A stretch of DNA of 64,000 nt from contig NZ_JACAWV010000007.1 in assembly GCF_013390595.1 (NCBI RefSeq), forward strand, positions 186,001 to 250,000, in the 5' to 3' direction. Source of the DNA: Rhizobium sp. RM. Lineage in GTDB: Bacteria > Pseudomonadota > Alphaproteobacteria > Rhizobiales > Rhizobiaceae. Positions 45,115 to 55,392 of this stretch are shown piece by piece (position 1 is the stretch's first letter; each line of letters opens with the position of its first letter). The notes beneath the pieces were generated by a model that saw only the letters and a list, made by a program, of their open reading frames with translations, made no database searches and was not told the origin of the DNA. Made by a program: the position numbers and the translations under genes.

Positions 45115-45123
45115 AAGTGATCG

Positions 45124-46023
45124 GTGAATGACGTGACGTTTCAAATTATCAGGCATGCTGTTTTCGCTCTCGCACTTTCTCTGCCCGGCGCAGCTCTTGC
45201 CGCCGAAAAACCAACGGTGGTTACCACCTTCACGATCATTGCCGACATGGCACGCAATGTTGCAGGCGACGCAGCCGATGTCGAAAGCATCACCAAACCC
45301 GGTGCTGAGATTCACAACTATCAGCCGACACCACGGGATATCCTGAAAGCCCGCAAAGCCGACCTCGTGTTGCGCAACGGGCTAAATCTGGAATTGTGGT
45401 TCGAAAAGTTCCTCGCCAACCTTTCCGGCGTTCCGAGCGTCACAGTTACGGATGGCATCGAGCCGATGTCGATCAGTGGCGGCGCTTATGAGGGGAAGCC
45501 GAATCCGCACGCCTGGATGTCGCCGGATAACGCATTGATCTACGTTGAAAATATCCGAAAGGGCCTGACCGAGATCGACCCTGCCAATGCTCAGGTTTAC
45601 GCAACCAACGCAAAAACCTACTCCGACAAAATCAGAGCGACCATCGAGCCAATCCGTGAAGAGCTTTCTTCTCTGCCTGAAGACAAGCGCTGGCTGGTTA
45701 CAAGCGAGGGCGCTTTTTCGTACCTCGCTCGCGATTTCGGCCTGAAGGAACTTTATCTCTGGCCGGTCAATGCCGATAGCCAAGGCACGCCACAACAGGT
45801 TCGCGGCGTTATCGACGCGATGCGCGAACACGCCATTCATGTCATCTTCAGCGAGAGCACGGTGTCCGCCGATCCAGCCAAACAAGTGGCCAAAGAAACC
45901 GGTGCCACCTACGGGGGCGTGCTTTACGTCGACTCGTTGAGCGAGACCGACGGCCCCGTTCCGACCTATCTCGATCTTCTGCGGGTAACGAGCGACACCA
46001 TTGCCAAAGGCCTGTCGTCATGA
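45124..46023 (+). CDS. sitA: Manganese ABC transporter substrate-binding protein
   Basis: 299 residues from a GTG at 45124; a GTG three codons later (45133) is an alternative, and neither has a strong ribosome-binding site. The signal peptide ends near ALAAE. It is a cluster A-I metal-binding protein of the PsaA/SitA type: ligands are in [12 protein letters not shown] (His), [16 protein letters not shown] (His), [14 protein letters not shown] (Glu) and YVDSLSE (Asp). The region that is a His-rich loop in ZnuA is absent, favouring manganese or iron over zinc. First gene of sitABCD. Confidence 0.92.
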   Translation: MNDVTFQIIRHAVFALALSLPGAALAAEKPTVVTTFTIIADMARNVAGDAADVESITKPGAEIHNYQPTPRDILKARKADLVLRNGLNLELWFEKFLANLSGVPSVTVTDGIEPMSISGGAYEGKPNPHAWMSPDNALIYVENIRKGLTEIDPANAQVYATNAKTYSDKIRATIEPIREELSSLPEDKRWLVTSEGAFSYLARDFGLKELYLWPVNADSQGTPQQVRGVIDAMREHAIHVIFSESTVSADPAKQVAKETGATYGGVLYVDSLSETDGPVPTYLDLLRVTSDTIAKGLSS

Positions 46024-46961
46024 GGATGGGCAACAAGCGTAATGACGGCGGCCTTTCCGTTCAAAATGCGACGGTAACCTATCGTAACGGCCATACCGCG
46101 TTAAGGAATGCCAGCTTTTCCATTCCACGCGGCACGATCACCGCGCTGGTCGGCGTTAATGGTGCGGGCAAGTCGACGATCTTCAAGGCGATCATGGGTT
46201 TCGTACCCCTGGCAGCCGGCGAGGTATCGATTTTTGACCAGCCAGTTCGCGACGCGCTCCGAAAAAATCTCGTTGCCTATGTACCGCAGGCAGAGGAAGT
46301 CGACTGGAGCTTTCCGGTGCTGGTGGAAGACGTGGTGATGATGGGCCGCTATGGCCACATGAACTTCTTGCGTATCCCATCCCGGCGCGACCACCAGATG
46401 GTTGAAGAGGCGCTGACACGCGTCAACATGCTGGACTACCGCAAGCGTCAAATCGGTGAGCTTTCCGGCGGCCAGAAGAAGCGGGTCTTTCTGGCCCGAG
46501 CGCTCGCGCAGGAAGGCCAGGTCATTCTTCTCGATGAGCCGTTTACCGGTGTCGACGTTACAACAGAAGAACAGATCATCGCCCTCTTGAAGGCATTGCG
46601 CGATGAAGGGCGGATCATGCTGGTTTCCACCCATAATCTGGGCAGTGTTCCTGAGTTCTGTGATCGCGCCGTATTTGTGAAGGGTACGGTGCTGGCATCT
46701 GGCAAGACGGCAGATACCTTTACCGAGGAGAACCTTCAGAAAGCCTTTGGCGGAAGTCTGCGGCATTTCATACTTGGGGGCAAGGATCTGCACGACGATG
46801 CCGATCCGCGTCGTCTGAAAGTCATTACCGATGATGAACGGCCTTTCGTGATCTATGGCAAGAATGGGAGTAACGGCGAGAAGACGTCAGATCGCAACCC
46901 AGGAGACAGAACACCAAGTGACAGTACAATGGAGAAGAGTGATGATCGACACTCTTCTTGA
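46020..46961 (+). CDS. sitB: Manganese ABC transporter ATP-binding protein
   Basis: 313 residues; its ATG overlaps the sitA stop (ATGA). Walker [10 protein letters not shown] is at 45-53, the signature [15 protein letters not shown] is near 150, Walker B is [12 protein letters not shown] and the H-loop is [12 protein letters not shown]-loop [14 protein letters not shown] is typical of metal-type (SitB/YfeB) ATPases. The last 40 residues are polar and vary in the family. It powers import through SitC and SitD. Confidence 0.94.
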   Translation: MRMGNKRNDGGLSVQNATVTYRNGHTALRNASFSIPRGTITALVGVNGAGKSTIFKAIMGFVPLAAGEVSIFDQPVRDALRKNLVAYVPQAEEVDWSFPVLVEDVVMMGRYGHMNFLRIPSRRDHQMVEEALTRVNMLDYRKRQIGELSGGQKKRVFLARALAQEGQVILLDEPFTGVDVTTEEQIIALLKALRDEGRIMLVSTHNLGSVPEFCDRAVFVKGTVLASGKTADTFTEENLQKAFGGSLRHFILGGKDLHDDADPRRLKVITDDERPFVIYGKNGSNGEKTSDRNPGDRTPSDSTMEKSDDRHSS

Positions 46962-47802
46962 GCCATTTACATATGGCTACATGCTGAACGCCATCTGGGT
47001 CAGCGCGCTTGTGGGCGGGGTATGTGGTTTTCTGTCCGCCTATCTCATGCTGAAAGGCTGGTCGTTGATTGGCGACGCGCTCTCACACGCCATCGTCCCG
47101 GGTGTAGCAGGCGCTTATATGCTCGGCCTTCCCTTTTCTCTTGGCGCATTTTTGTCAGGTGGACTGGCGGCTGGCGCCATGCTGTTTTTAAACCAGAAGA
47201 CGCGTCTGAAAGAAGATGCGATCATCGGGTTGATTTTTACATCGTTTTTCGGCCTTGGCCTGTTCATGGTCTCGCTCTCGCCAACCTCCATCAACATTCA
47301 GACCATTGTTCTCGGCAACATTCTGGCAATCACGGCCGAGGATACACTTCAGCTCGCATTGATCGGCGGCATCAGTCTTTTGGTTCTCGCACTCAAATGG
47401 CGGGATTTCATGGTTGTATTCTTCGATGAAAACCATGCCCGCACCATTGGGCTGCGACCCGAAGTCCTCAAGGTCATATTCTTCACGCTTCTTGCAGCCT
47501 CTACCGTTGCCGCATTACAGACTGTCGGTGCGTTTCTGGTGGTTGCAATGGTTGTCACCCCTGGCGCCACCGCCTACCTCCTGACCGATCGCTTCGAACG
47601 GTTGATCCTGATGAGCCTCATCATCGGGGCGGCAACAAGTTTCACCGGTGCCTATCTCAGCTACTTCCTGAATGGCGCAACCGGCGGCGTCATCGTCGTG
47701 CTTCAAACCGCGATATTCCTCACCGCCTTTGTCTTCGCTCCCAAGCATGGGCTCCTCGCAGCAAGGGCCAGAGCCAGGGAAGCGCTGGAGGACGTGCAAT
47801 GA
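46942..47802 (+). CDS. sitC: Manganese ABC transporter permease
   Basis: 286 residues from the ATG at 46942, which follows GGAGAAGAG and overlaps the sitB end by 20 bases. It has eight or nine membrane segments. Conserved ABC-3 family stretches are [39 protein letters not shown] and [21 protein letters not shown]. It pairs with SitD to form the membrane pore. Confidence 0.93.
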   Translation: MIDTLLEPFTYGYMLNAIWVSALVGGVCGFLSAYLMLKGWSLIGDALSHAIVPGVAGAYMLGLPFSLGAFLSGGLAAGAMLFLNQKTRLKEDAIIGLIFTSFFGLGLFMVSLSPTSINIQTIVLGNILAITAEDTLQLALIGGISLLVLALKWRDFMVVFFDENHARTIGLRPEVLKVIFFTLLAASTVAALQTVGAFLVVAMVVTPGATAYLLTDRFERLILMSLIIGAATSFTGAYLSYFLNGATGGVIVVLQTAIFLTAFVFAPKHGLLAARARAREALEDVQ

Positions 47803-48653
47803 GCGAATATCTCGAGCTGGCGATTCTTCCGTTCCAGCTACCCTTTATGCAATACGCGTTCATCATCACCCTGATGATCGCAATACCCATGGCGATGCTG
47901 TCCTGCCTTCTCGTTCTGAAGGGTTGGTCATTGATGGGAGACGCGGTCTCGCACGCCGTCCTTCCCGGCGTGGTTATCGCCTACATTGTTGGCATTCCGC
48001 TTTCCATCGGCGCTTTCATCGCCGGCATGATTTGCGCTCTCGGCACCGGCTTCATCAAGGAAAACAGTCGCATCAAGGAAGATACCGTGCTCGGGATTGT
48101 TTTTTCCGGCATGTTTGGTCTCGGCCTGGTGCTCTACGTGAAGGTACAGAGCGACGTCCATCTCGATCATATTCTTTTTGGTGACATGCTCGGAATATCC
48201 GTCGCAGACATGATCGAAACGGGTGTGATTGCGCTGCTCGCCACCTTGTTTCTGGGGGTTCTGCGCAAGGACCTGCTGGTTAACGCCTTCGATGCGCAAC
48301 ATGCAAGAGCGATTGGCCTACCCGTCCGTCTGCTGCATTACGGTCTGCTGATGGTACTTTCGCTGACTGTGGTGGGTGCACTGAAAGCCGTCGGTATTAT
48401 CCTGTCGGTCGCCATGCTCGTTGCACCGGGAGCAATCGCTTTTCTGCTCACCAGACGATTTGCTTCCATGCTGCTGGTGGCCATTTCGGTCGCGGTTGTC
48501 GCATCGCTTGCAGGAATATGGCTGAGCTTCCTGATTGACAGCGCGCCTGCACCGACAATCGTCCTTTTCATGAGCCTGTTTTTCGTTGCGACCTTCATTC
48601 GCACGACGATCAAGGCTCGACAGACAGATGTGGAAAATCGACAGATGAACTAA
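47799..48653 (+). CDS. sitD: Manganese ABC transporter permease, second subunit
   Basis: 284 residues, ATG overlapping the sitC stop by four bases. It is a paralogue of SitC, with LKGWSLMGDAVSHAVLPGVVIAY, VFSGMFGLGLVLYVK and KAVGIILSVAMLVAPGAIAFLL. The SitA-B-C-D order with tight overlaps matches the rhizobial manganese operon controlled by Mur. Confidence 0.93.
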   Translation: MSEYLELAILPFQLPFMQYAFIITLMIAIPMAMLSCLLVLKGWSLMGDAVSHAVLPGVVIAYIVGIPLSIGAFIAGMICALGTGFIKENSRIKEDTVLGIVFSGMFGLGLVLYVKVQSDVHLDHILFGDMLGISVADMIETGVIALLATLFLGVLRKDLLVNAFDAQHARAIGLPVRLLHYGLLMVLSLTVVGALKAVGIILSVAMLVAPGAIAFLLTRRFASMLLVAISVAVVASLAGIWLSFLIDSAPAPTIVLFMSLFFVATFIRTTIKARQTDVENRQMN

Positions 48654-48676
48654 ACGAACCTTTTTTCGTAAGTCGC

Positions 48677-48701
48677 GGAACATTTTCGCCTTTTGCGCGT
48701 C
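48677..48701 (+). promoter_or_regulatory. EcfG-type (general stress) promoter candidate
   Basis: GGAAC, 16 bases, then CGTC, close to the alphaproteobacterial general-stress consensus GGAAC-N16/17-CGTT (one mismatch). It starts 86 bases before the DUF1328 ATG. Confidence 0.5.
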
Positions 48702-48762
48702 AATTCCACGGGCCTTCGGCAAAGTTGCAGGCCCGGCAAACCTGAGCGAAAGGTGAGACGCC

Positions 48763-48936
48763 ATGCTGAAATGGGCCCTTATTTTCTTTATTATTTCTCT
48801 CGTCGCGGGCGTTTTCGGTTTTACCGGCATCTCCGCTGCGGCTGCGGGCGTTGCACGCATCCTGTTCTTTATCGCTGTGGTGATCTTCCTGGTGTTCCTG
48901 GTGCTTGCCCTGATGGCTGGCAGCGCCGTGGTTTAA
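48763..48936 (+). CDS. DUF1328 small membrane protein (YtjA family)
   Basis: A 57-residue protein ([20 protein letters not shown]...), nearly all hydrophobic, with two membrane segments (about 4-24 and 30-52) joined by TGISAAAAG. Length and the opening [16 protein letters not shown] are typical of DUF1328/YtjA. GAAAGGTGAG lies about nine bases ahead of the ATG. A possible EcfG promoter suggests general-stress control, which is common for this family in alphaproteobacteria. Function unknown. Confidence 0.88.
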   Translation: MLKWALIFFIISLVAGVFGFTGISAAAAGVARILFFIAVVIFLVFLVLALMAGSAVV

Positions 48937-48951
48937 CCGGACACGGCAATT

Positions 48952-48981
48952 AAAAAAAGCGACCGGCATCGGCCGGTCGCT
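48952..48981 (-). terminator. Intrinsic terminator of the SDR gene
   Basis: AGCGACCGG / CCGGTCGCT (9-bp stem, 6-base loop) is followed on the minus strand by seven T (TTTTTTTAATT), 26 bases beyond the SDR stop codon. It may also serve the DUF1328 gene on the other strand. Confidence 0.9.
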
Positions 48982-49007
48982 TCTCCTCTCTCCCGTATAA
49001 CTTGTCG

Positions 49008-49769
<762 letters not shown>

Positions 49770-49811
49770 TCACTGGCCGCAAATCCGCTTGATCTCAAAT
49801 ATGGATCGACA

Positions 49812-49839
49812 ATTCATATGTAAACGGGGTATTCATATG
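49812..49839. promoter_or_regulatory. Direct repeat of ATTCATATG between SDR and IclR genes
   Basis: ATTCATATG at 49812-49820 and 49831-49839, 19 bases apart (about two helical turns). Each contains the palindrome CATATG. Placed between the divergent SDR and iclR genes, it is a candidate operator for the IclR protein. Confidence 0.5.
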
Positions 49840-49927
49840 CCGTCAAGCAAACAAGCGCGACCCGCCGGGATCGTCGGATATGTTTGCTGTTGTCATGAAC
49901 CATTCACCGAGACACGACCGAGGCCAG

Positions 49928-50701
49928 ATGACCGAAGAGGACAGCGAAAGGTATCGCGCACCCGCGCTCGACAAGGGGCTCGACATTCTCGAGCTGCTGG
50001 CGCGTACCGATGGTGGATTGACGCAGATCGAAATCGCCAAGGCGATCGGCAAAAGCCCTAACGAATTCTACCGTATGCTGGACCGCCTGGTGCGACGCGG
50101 ATACGTTCAGCGTCAGGAGGGTGACCGCTTTTCTCTGACGCTGAAACTGTTCGGGCTGGCACATTTCCACGCACCCGTCCGGCGACTGGTTTCATTCGCC
50201 GCTCCCCTCATGCGCGACTTTTCCCAGAAAGCGGGCCAGGCCTGCCACCTCGCCGTCTACGACCGCGGCAGCGTTGTGGTGATCGCTCAACAGGAATCGT
50301 CTACCTATTGGGCCATGTCGATACGCGTCGGCGCACAAATGAGCCTCTTTCATACGGGATCGGGACTCGTTCTGCTCGCATTCCAGACGCAAGGCCAGCG
50401 AGACATCATGATCGCCGAGCAATTGCGAGGCGGAAGCGAGGCCATGCCTGAAGGCCTTAAGGAACGGCTCCTCAGGGTACGGGATAGCGGTTATGAATCC
50501 ATGGATAGCTTGCAGACCGCGGGGGTGCGGAATATTTCTGCTCCCGTCCTGACACTCGACGGGACCGCTCTTGCGGTCGTGACGTGCCCTTATATCACCA
50601 CGCTCGGCGGCCCTGCTCCCTCCAGAGAAGATTGCGAAGCGCTGATAAGAGACACGGCAAGGCGGATTTCCGAGGTGGTCGCGGGCGAACAAGGCGCCTG
50701 A
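49928..50701 (+). CDS. IclR family transcriptional regulator
   Basis: 257 residues from the ATG at 49928 (MTEEDSERYRA), preceded by GAGG; upstream ATGs at 49880 and 49895 lack one. The winged helix is GLTQIEIAKAIGKSPNEFYRMLDRLVRRGYV (about 35-65), and the effector domain covers about 85-255 (YDRGSVVVIAQQES, LFHTGSGLVLLAF, SAPVLTLDGTALAVV). It likely senses a sugar acid or aromatic acid. A terminator with seven T follows. Confidence 0.88.
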   Translation: MTEEDSERYRAPALDKGLDILELLARTDGGLTQIEIAKAIGKSPNEFYRMLDRLVRRGYVQRQEGDRFSLTLKLFGLAHFHAPVRRLVSFAAPLMRDFSQKAGQACHLAVYDRGSVVVIAQQESSTYWAMSIRVGAQMSLFHTGSGLVLLAFQTQGQRDIMIAEQLRGGSEAMPEGLKERLLRVRDSGYESMDSLQTAGVRNISAPVLTLDGTALAVVTCPYITTLGGPAPSREDCEALIRDTARRISEVVAGEQGA

Positions 50702-50709
50702 CGGCCACA

Positions 50710-50752
50710 CAAAAAAAGAAGGCGCAACCGGCAGGGGTCCGGCAGCGCCTTC
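50710..50752 (-). terminator. Intrinsic terminator of transaldolase
   Basis: GAAGGCGC / GCGCCTTC (8 bp, inner loop 19 bases with its own pairing) is followed on the minus strand by seven T. It is downstream of the transaldolase stop. Confidence 0.75.
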
Positions 50753-50777
50753 AATGACTGGAGATTTATAAGAGAGA

Positions 50778-50811
50778 AACGCTTTAACCAGGCAAAGCGT
50801 TCCCTTTTTTT
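50778..50811 (+). terminator. Intrinsic terminator of the IclR gene
   Basis: AACGCTTT / AAAGCGTT, an 8-bp stem with an 8-base loop, then CCCTTTTTTT. It faces the transaldolase gene, so the two terminators are convergent. Confidence 0.85.
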
Positions 50812-50813
50812 GA

Positions 50814-51779
50814 TCAAGCAGCAGCCAGAGCCAGTTCCTTGCGGACCATCTCGCGCAGCGTCACGAGATCCTTGGCGAACAGACGGATACCTTCCGAAAG
50901 CTTTTCAGTGGCCATTGCATCTTCGTTCAGCGCCCAGCGGAATGCCTTCTCGTCGAGAGACTTAAAGGGCTCCGGCTTGATGTTTTCAGGCGAGAGCTTG
51001 CGCTCAAGCGTGCCGGTATCCTTATCCAGCTCTTCGAGCAGGGCCGGGCTGATCGTCAGACGATCGCAACCGGCAAGCGCTTCAATTTCGCCGACGTTAC
51101 GGAAAGAGGCACCCATGACGACAGTCTTGATGTCGTTGGCCTTGTAGTAGTTGTAGATACTGCGAACAGAAACAACACCCGGATCGGTTTCGGCCGTGTA
51201 ATTTTCACCGGTCGACTTCTTGTACCAGTCGAGGATACGGCCGACGAACGGGGAGATCAGGAATGCCTTGGCTTCAGCGCAGGCGATCGCCTGGGCCTGG
51301 GAGAAGAGAAGCGTCAGGTTGCAGTCGATGCCTTCGGACTGAAGGACTTCAGCAGCCTTGATCCCTTCCCACGTGGAAGCAAGCTTGATGAGGATACGTT
51401 CGCGCTCGATGCCGCGCTCCTTGTAGGCCGCAATGATCTGACGCGCCTTGGCAATGGAGGCTTCGGTATCGAATGACAGGTCAGCGTCGACTTCCGTCGA
51501 AACGCGTCCAGGCACTAGCCCGGCAAGAGCGGCCCCAACAGAGATGGCGAGACGGTCAGCAACGGCGCCAACAACAGCGCCGGATTGTCCGCCCTGCTTG
51601 CGACCCCATGCAACGGCTTCTTTCACCGCGTCCGCAAAGACCGGTGTACCCAAAGCCTTCAAAACGATGGTCGGGTTTGTGGTGCAGTCGACCGGCTTCA
51701 GACGGGCAACAGCTTCAATGTCGCCGGTATCGGCAACGACGGTGGTGATGGCGCGGAGTTGTTCGAGTTTAGACGTCAT
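50814..51779 (-). CDS. tal: Transaldolase
   Basis: A 321-residue TalB-type class I aldolase of the non-oxidative pentose-phosphate pathway. It moves a dihydroxyacetone unit between sedoheptulose 7-phosphate and glyceraldehyde 3-phosphate. Schiff-base Lys132 ([12 protein letters not shown]) has the same number as in E. coli TalB. Other conserved parts are [20 protein letters not shown] and [11 protein letters not shown]. It is divergent from the SorC-type regulator. It would process pentose and polyol intermediates from the catabolic genes in this window. Confidence 0.96.
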   Translation of the reverse strand: MTSKLEQLRAITTVVADTGDIEAVARLKPVDCTTNPTIVLKALGTPVFADAVKEAVAWGRKQGGQSGAVVGAVADRLAISVGAALAGLVPGRVSTEVDADLSFDTEASIAKARQIIAAYKERGIERERILIKLASTWEGIKAAEVLQSEGIDCNLTLLFSQAQAIACAEAKAFLISPFVGRILDWYKKSTGENYTAETDPGVVSVRSIYNYYKANDIKTVVMGASFRNVGEIEALAGCDRLTISPALLEELDKDTGTLERKLSPENIKPEPFKSLDEKAFRWALNEDAMATEKLSEGIRLFAKDLVTLREMVRKELALAAA

Positions 51780-51986
51780 ACCGAGTGATCCTTCATGATC
51801 TTTCTAAGACTGATTCAGCCGTCTTTTCGTTCTCGCACTTATGTGCGCCCAAGGCCGAAACCACGGTTCTTACCGGTCTCGACTATCGCAAGCTGCGGGG
51901 CTGGAAGTCAAGACATTTGCGCATCGCAATTGACATAAGTTTCACGCCTGCGATACTCGCCCCCTATCCCAGACCCAGTGCAGACA

Positions 51987-52994
51987 ATGGCGGAAACCGT
52001 GGCGAAACTGAGAAGAGAAACCCATACAGCCTATTCGGAAGCCGCCTCCCTACGCCTTCGTGCGGCGTGGCTCTATTATAATCAGGGAATGACGCAAAAA
52101 GATGTCGCGGAAAGGCTCGGTATCAGCCGTTCCACGGTTATCCGGTTGCTTGACGAGGCTATGAAGCGATCTGAGGTTCAGATCTGGATCAATGAAGGCA
52201 TTGAAGACTTCGTAGAACTCGCGAGTAGCCTGGAGGCGGCATATGGTCTCGATGAGGCGGTCATCGTCCCCTCCTCCGGCAAGGCGACGGCAGACGGCAC
52301 CGCAAAATCCGTAGGACTTGCGCTCGGACAGTTTCTCTCTGAAGTCGTGCCGAACGATGCCACGATCGGCGTCGGCTGGGGCCGAACGATGACGGCCTCG
52401 CTTTCGAGCTTTCGCCCACCACGTCGTGAAAATTGCAAAGTGGTCTCACTCCTTGGCGGCATCGTTGCCGTGCACCAGACAAACCCGCTGGACTATACTT
52501 GGCGGCTGGCAAGTGCTCTCGGAGCCGAATGTTACATGTTCCTGGCACCGCTTCTGGTCGATTCCGTCGCGACCAAACGGGCACTGATCGAAAAATGCGG
52601 CCTTGCGACGCTCTACGATCTTGCCGAAACCCTTGACCTCGCGATCGTCTCCTGCGGTGACATCGGGCCCCATTCGACCTCGCTTTCCGAAGGTTTCATC
52701 TCGAGGGAGACGTTGCAGGAACTGATCGACGCTGGCTGCGTCTGCGACACCATGTTCAATTTTATCGACGCAGAAGGTCGCTCTGTCGACCACCCGATCA
52801 ATGAACGCGCCATGGCGATCGATCTCGACACCCTGCGCAAGGCAAAACACATCGTGCTTGCGTCAGGTGGCGCACACCGAGCCATCGCCATTCGCGCAAC
52901 GATAAAACGCATCGGATGCAACACGTTGATTACGGATGAGGCAGCTGCAACAGCCCTTCTTCAGCTCGCACAGTCCACCCCCACCCCCGCGTAG
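51987..52994 (+). CDS. SorC/DeoR-type sugar-binding transcriptional regulator
   Basis: 335 residues from the ATG at 51987 (MAETVAKL); an ATG three codons earlier is an alternative. The N-terminal helix-turn-helix is GMTQKDVAERLGISRSTVIRLLDEA (about 33-57). The rest is the SorC sugar-phosphate-binding domain (IGVGWGRTMTASL, GDIGPHSTSLSEGFI, VLASGGAHRAIAIRATI). Such regulators sense phosphorylated sugars. By position it may control tal; by theme it could also act on the polyol operon further right. Neither is shown. Confidence 0.88.
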   Translation: MAETVAKLRRETHTAYSEAASLRLRAAWLYYNQGMTQKDVAERLGISRSTVIRLLDEAMKRSEVQIWINEGIEDFVELASSLEAAYGLDEAVIVPSSGKATADGTAKSVGLALGQFLSEVVPNDATIGVGWGRTMTASLSSFRPPRRENCKVVSLLGGIVAVHQTNPLDYTWRLASALGAECYMFLAPLLVDSVATKRALIEKCGLATLYDLAETLDLAIVSCGDIGPHSTSLSEGFISRETLQELIDAGCVCDTMFNFIDAEGRSVDHPINERAMAIDLDTLRKAKHIVLASGGAHRAIAIRATIKRIGCNTLITDEAAATALLQLAQSTPTPA

Positions 52995-53024
52995 AGACTG
53001 GCACGTCGAAACGGCAGCGTTTGA

Positions 53025-53897
53025 TTACACCTTGCCCGTTTCCCAGCCAAGCATTGCGCGTTTACGCGTCAGCCCCCAATGGTAGCCGGTAAGTGCGCCG
53101 CTTTTGCCAACGGCGCGATGGCACGGCACCACGAAGGAAACAGGGTTGGCACCAACCGCGGCCCCAACAGCGCGAGAGGCTGTCGGCTGACCGATATCGC
53201 AAGCGATATCCGAGTAAGTAACGGCGCGACCCATGGGTATCTTAAGTAAGCTTTCCCATACACGAACCTGAAAATCGGTCCCAAGCAGCACAACACGCAG
53301 TGGGCGGTCGGCATTCCACAATGCTGGCTCGAAGATACGGACGGCGTAAGGCGTTGTCGCCTCGCGATCCTCGACGTACTCCGCATTTGGCCAGCGACGC
53401 GCCATATCTTCAAAACAGGCACGTTCTTCGCCGGGATCGGCGAAGGCACAGCCCGCAAGCCCACGCTCGGTAATCATCACGAGGGCAAGACCAAATGGCG
53501 ACGCATGGAATCCGAAACGGATCGTCAATCCGTTACCTTTAGCCTTCCACTCTCCCGGCGACATGGCCTCATGGGTGACGAACAGATCGTGCAGGCGCCC
53601 AGGGCCCGACATGCCGACTTCAATCGAGGTTTCGAGAAGCGGTAAATCTTCTTCTCTCAACAGTCGTTTGGCGTGGTCAAGCGTTACAGCTTGCAGGAAT
53701 GCTTTTGGGGAAAGACCAGCCCAACGCGTGAACGTTTTCTGTAATTGCGTTGGCGATTGACCAAGTTTTGCGGCGATATGGTCCAGTGACGGCTGATCGC
53801 GATAATCCAGCGTCAGGATTTCAATCACCTGACGTACGGTTTCGTAATCCGACCCGACTGGTGTGATATCTTCTTTCAACGTGATATTGGCGTTCAT
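53025..53897 (-). CDS. Ada-like protein: AraC domain plus O6-methylguanine-DNA methyltransferase
   Basis: 290 residues from the ATG at 53897, with AGGAGAC upstream. An AraC-type helix-turn-helix (about 20-118, DHIAAKLGQSPTQLQKTFTRWAG) is fused to the methyltransferase domain (about 125-290). The acceptor Cys259 is in VVPCHRAVG, and the Arg finger region is in ASRAVGAAVGANP. The zinc-binding N-terminal domain of E. coli Ada, which accepts methyl groups from phosphotriesters, is absent. So the protein can repair O6-methylguanine but lacks the classic switch for self-activation. Confidence 0.9.
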   Translation of the reverse strand: MNANITLKEDITPVGSDYETVRQVIEILTLDYRDQPSLDHIAAKLGQSPTQLQKTFTRWAGLSPKAFLQAVTLDHAKRLLREEDLPLLETSIEVGMSGPGRLHDLFVTHEAMSPGEWKAKGNGLTIRFGFHASPFGLALVMITERGLAGCAFADPGEERACFEDMARRWPNAEYVEDREATTPYAVRIFEPALWNADRPLRVVLLGTDFQVRVWESLLKIPMGRAVTYSDIACDIGQPTASRAVGAAVGANPVSFVVPCHRAVGKSGALTGYHWGLTRKRAMLGWETGKV

Positions 53898-54042
53898 CGC
53901 TTGTCTCCTTGGCCGACAAGAAAACCACGCAATTGCCCGTCTCTCCACCCGTTTCTTGCCGAACAGCCTCACAAGACACCACGGCTGTGGAAAACCGACC
54001 GTCGTATCCGCCTCTACGAAAACCGTGGCTCGACCATCAAAT

Positions 54043-54519
54043 CTAGCGACGCGCTTTTGCCAGCGCATTGCCGAAGGCCTTGGCGAAACTCTCACGATCA
54101 TCGGGGTTGAGAAATGAGCCTATATCGGTTGCTTTGCCTTCGCCCGTGACATGCATGGAAAGAATGCCGATCTCTTCATGTCGCCGCACACGAAAACGCG
54201 CCCAGAATGGATTGAAGCGATGCTCAATCATGCGACCGGCAGGTGAGAACTTCCGAATGGACAGGCTGGAGCGTGAGACACTGACTTCCTCACGTGCGTC
54301 GGCAGCCCGATAATTGGCGCGGAAAGCCCAATAGAGCAGGAGAAAATCCACGCCGAAAAACAGTCCAACCGGCCAGGCACCTGTCGTGAGAAAGAAAATA
54401 CCGTAGACGAAACAAACAAGGCCAGACACTGCAAGCAACATCCGGAACCCCTTGCGTCCGAGTGATCGGTACGGGACAAGTTCAGCAGCGAAAATCGGCT
54501 TGTCTTCAGGCGTATCCAC
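54043..54519 (-). CDS. DUF2244 membrane protein
   Basis: A 158-residue protein with two close membrane segments (about 27-62, LLAVSGLVCFVYGIFFLTTG and VGLFFGVDFLLLYWAF) near the N-terminus. A C-terminal beta-rich cytoplasmic domain contains SVSRSSLSIRKFSPAG, FNPFWARFRV and GSFLNPDDRESFAKAFGNAL. This is the DUF2244 layout. It is divergent from nth with only 36 bases between, an arrangement often kept in Rhizobiales. Function unknown. Confidence 0.85.
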   Translation of the reverse strand: MDTPEDKPIFAAELVPYRSLGRKGFRMLLAVSGLVCFVYGIFFLTTGAWPVGLFFGVDFLLLYWAFRANYRAADAREEVSVSRSSLSIRKFSPAGRMIEHRFNPFWARFRVRRHEEIGILSMHVTGEGKATDIGSFLNPDDRESFAKAFGNALAKARR

Positions 54520-54555
54520 GTTGTTTCCTCAAGGGCCTCTGGATATAGATGACCC

Positions 54556-55338
54556 ATGACAGTTGCCAGAAAACGATCCAGCACCCAAACGCCTAAAAAG
54601 TCAAATGCGGCTGCAGGCCGCAATTCTCGGCGCGTGAAAACGCTCTACTCAAAAGAAGAGCTGACCGAAATCTTCCGCCGCTTTTCAATCCAGCGGCCGG
54701 AGCCGAAAGGTGAGTTGGAACATACCAATCCATTCACGTTGCTGGTCGCAGTGGCTCTGTCGGCGCAAGCAACCGATGTTGGGGTCAACCGTGCAACACG
54801 CGCCTTGTTCAAGATTGCCGACACGCCAGAGAAAATGCTTGAACTTGGCGAAGAGCGGCTTATCGACCATATCAAAACCATCGGGCTTTACCGCAACAAG
54901 GCCAAGAACGTCATTGCTCTGTCTCGGATGCTGATCGACAACTATGGTGGTTCTGTACCCAAAAGCCGCGATGAATTGGTGACGCTGCCCGGCGTTGGTC
55001 GCAAGACCGCCAATGTCGTGATGTCCATGGCCTTCGGCATTCCTACGCTGGCTGTGGACACCCACGTTTTTCGTATTGCCAACCGGCTCTGTCTTGCGCC
55101 GGGGAAAACCCCGGACGAAGTTGAGGACCGGCTGGTAAGGATCATTCCAGAACCCTACCTGTTCCACGCCCATCACTGGCTGATCCTGCACGGACGATAT
55201 TGCTGCAAAGCACGCAAGCCGGAATGCGAAAGATGCGTGATCGCCGATATTTGCAAGTCACCGGAAAAGACCTTCGACATCCCTGCTCCACTCGTTGAGC
55301 TGCCGGCCCAGCTTTTCGGCGCATCCAGTGGCGAATGA
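54556..55338 (+). CDS. nth: Endonuclease III
   Basis: A 260-residue DNA glycosylase/AP lyase for oxidised pyrimidines. The helix-hairpin-helix LPGVGRKTANVV carries catalytic Lys150, and Asp168 is in VDTHVFR. The iron-sulfur cluster ligands Cys217, Cys224, Cys227 and Cys233 have the exact Cx6Cx2Cx5C spacing. The N-terminal 30 residues are a basic extension, common in alphaproteobacterial homologues. It is divergent from the DUF2244 gene. Confidence 0.96.
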   Translation: MTVARKRSSTQTPKKSNAAAGRNSRRVKTLYSKEELTEIFRRFSIQRPEPKGELEHTNPFTLLVAVALSAQATDVGVNRATRALFKIADTPEKMLELGEERLIDHIKTIGLYRNKAKNVIALSRMLIDNYGGSVPKSRDELVTLPGVGRKTANVVMSMAFGIPTLAVDTHVFRIANRLCLAPGKTPDEVEDRLVRIIPEPYLFHAHHWLILHGRYCCKARKPECERCVIADICKSPEKTFDIPAPLVELPAQLFGASSGE

Positions 55339-55392
55339 GGCGACACAACAAAAGGAAGGCCGCGTCTCGCGACGAGACGTCAAAGGCCCCGG

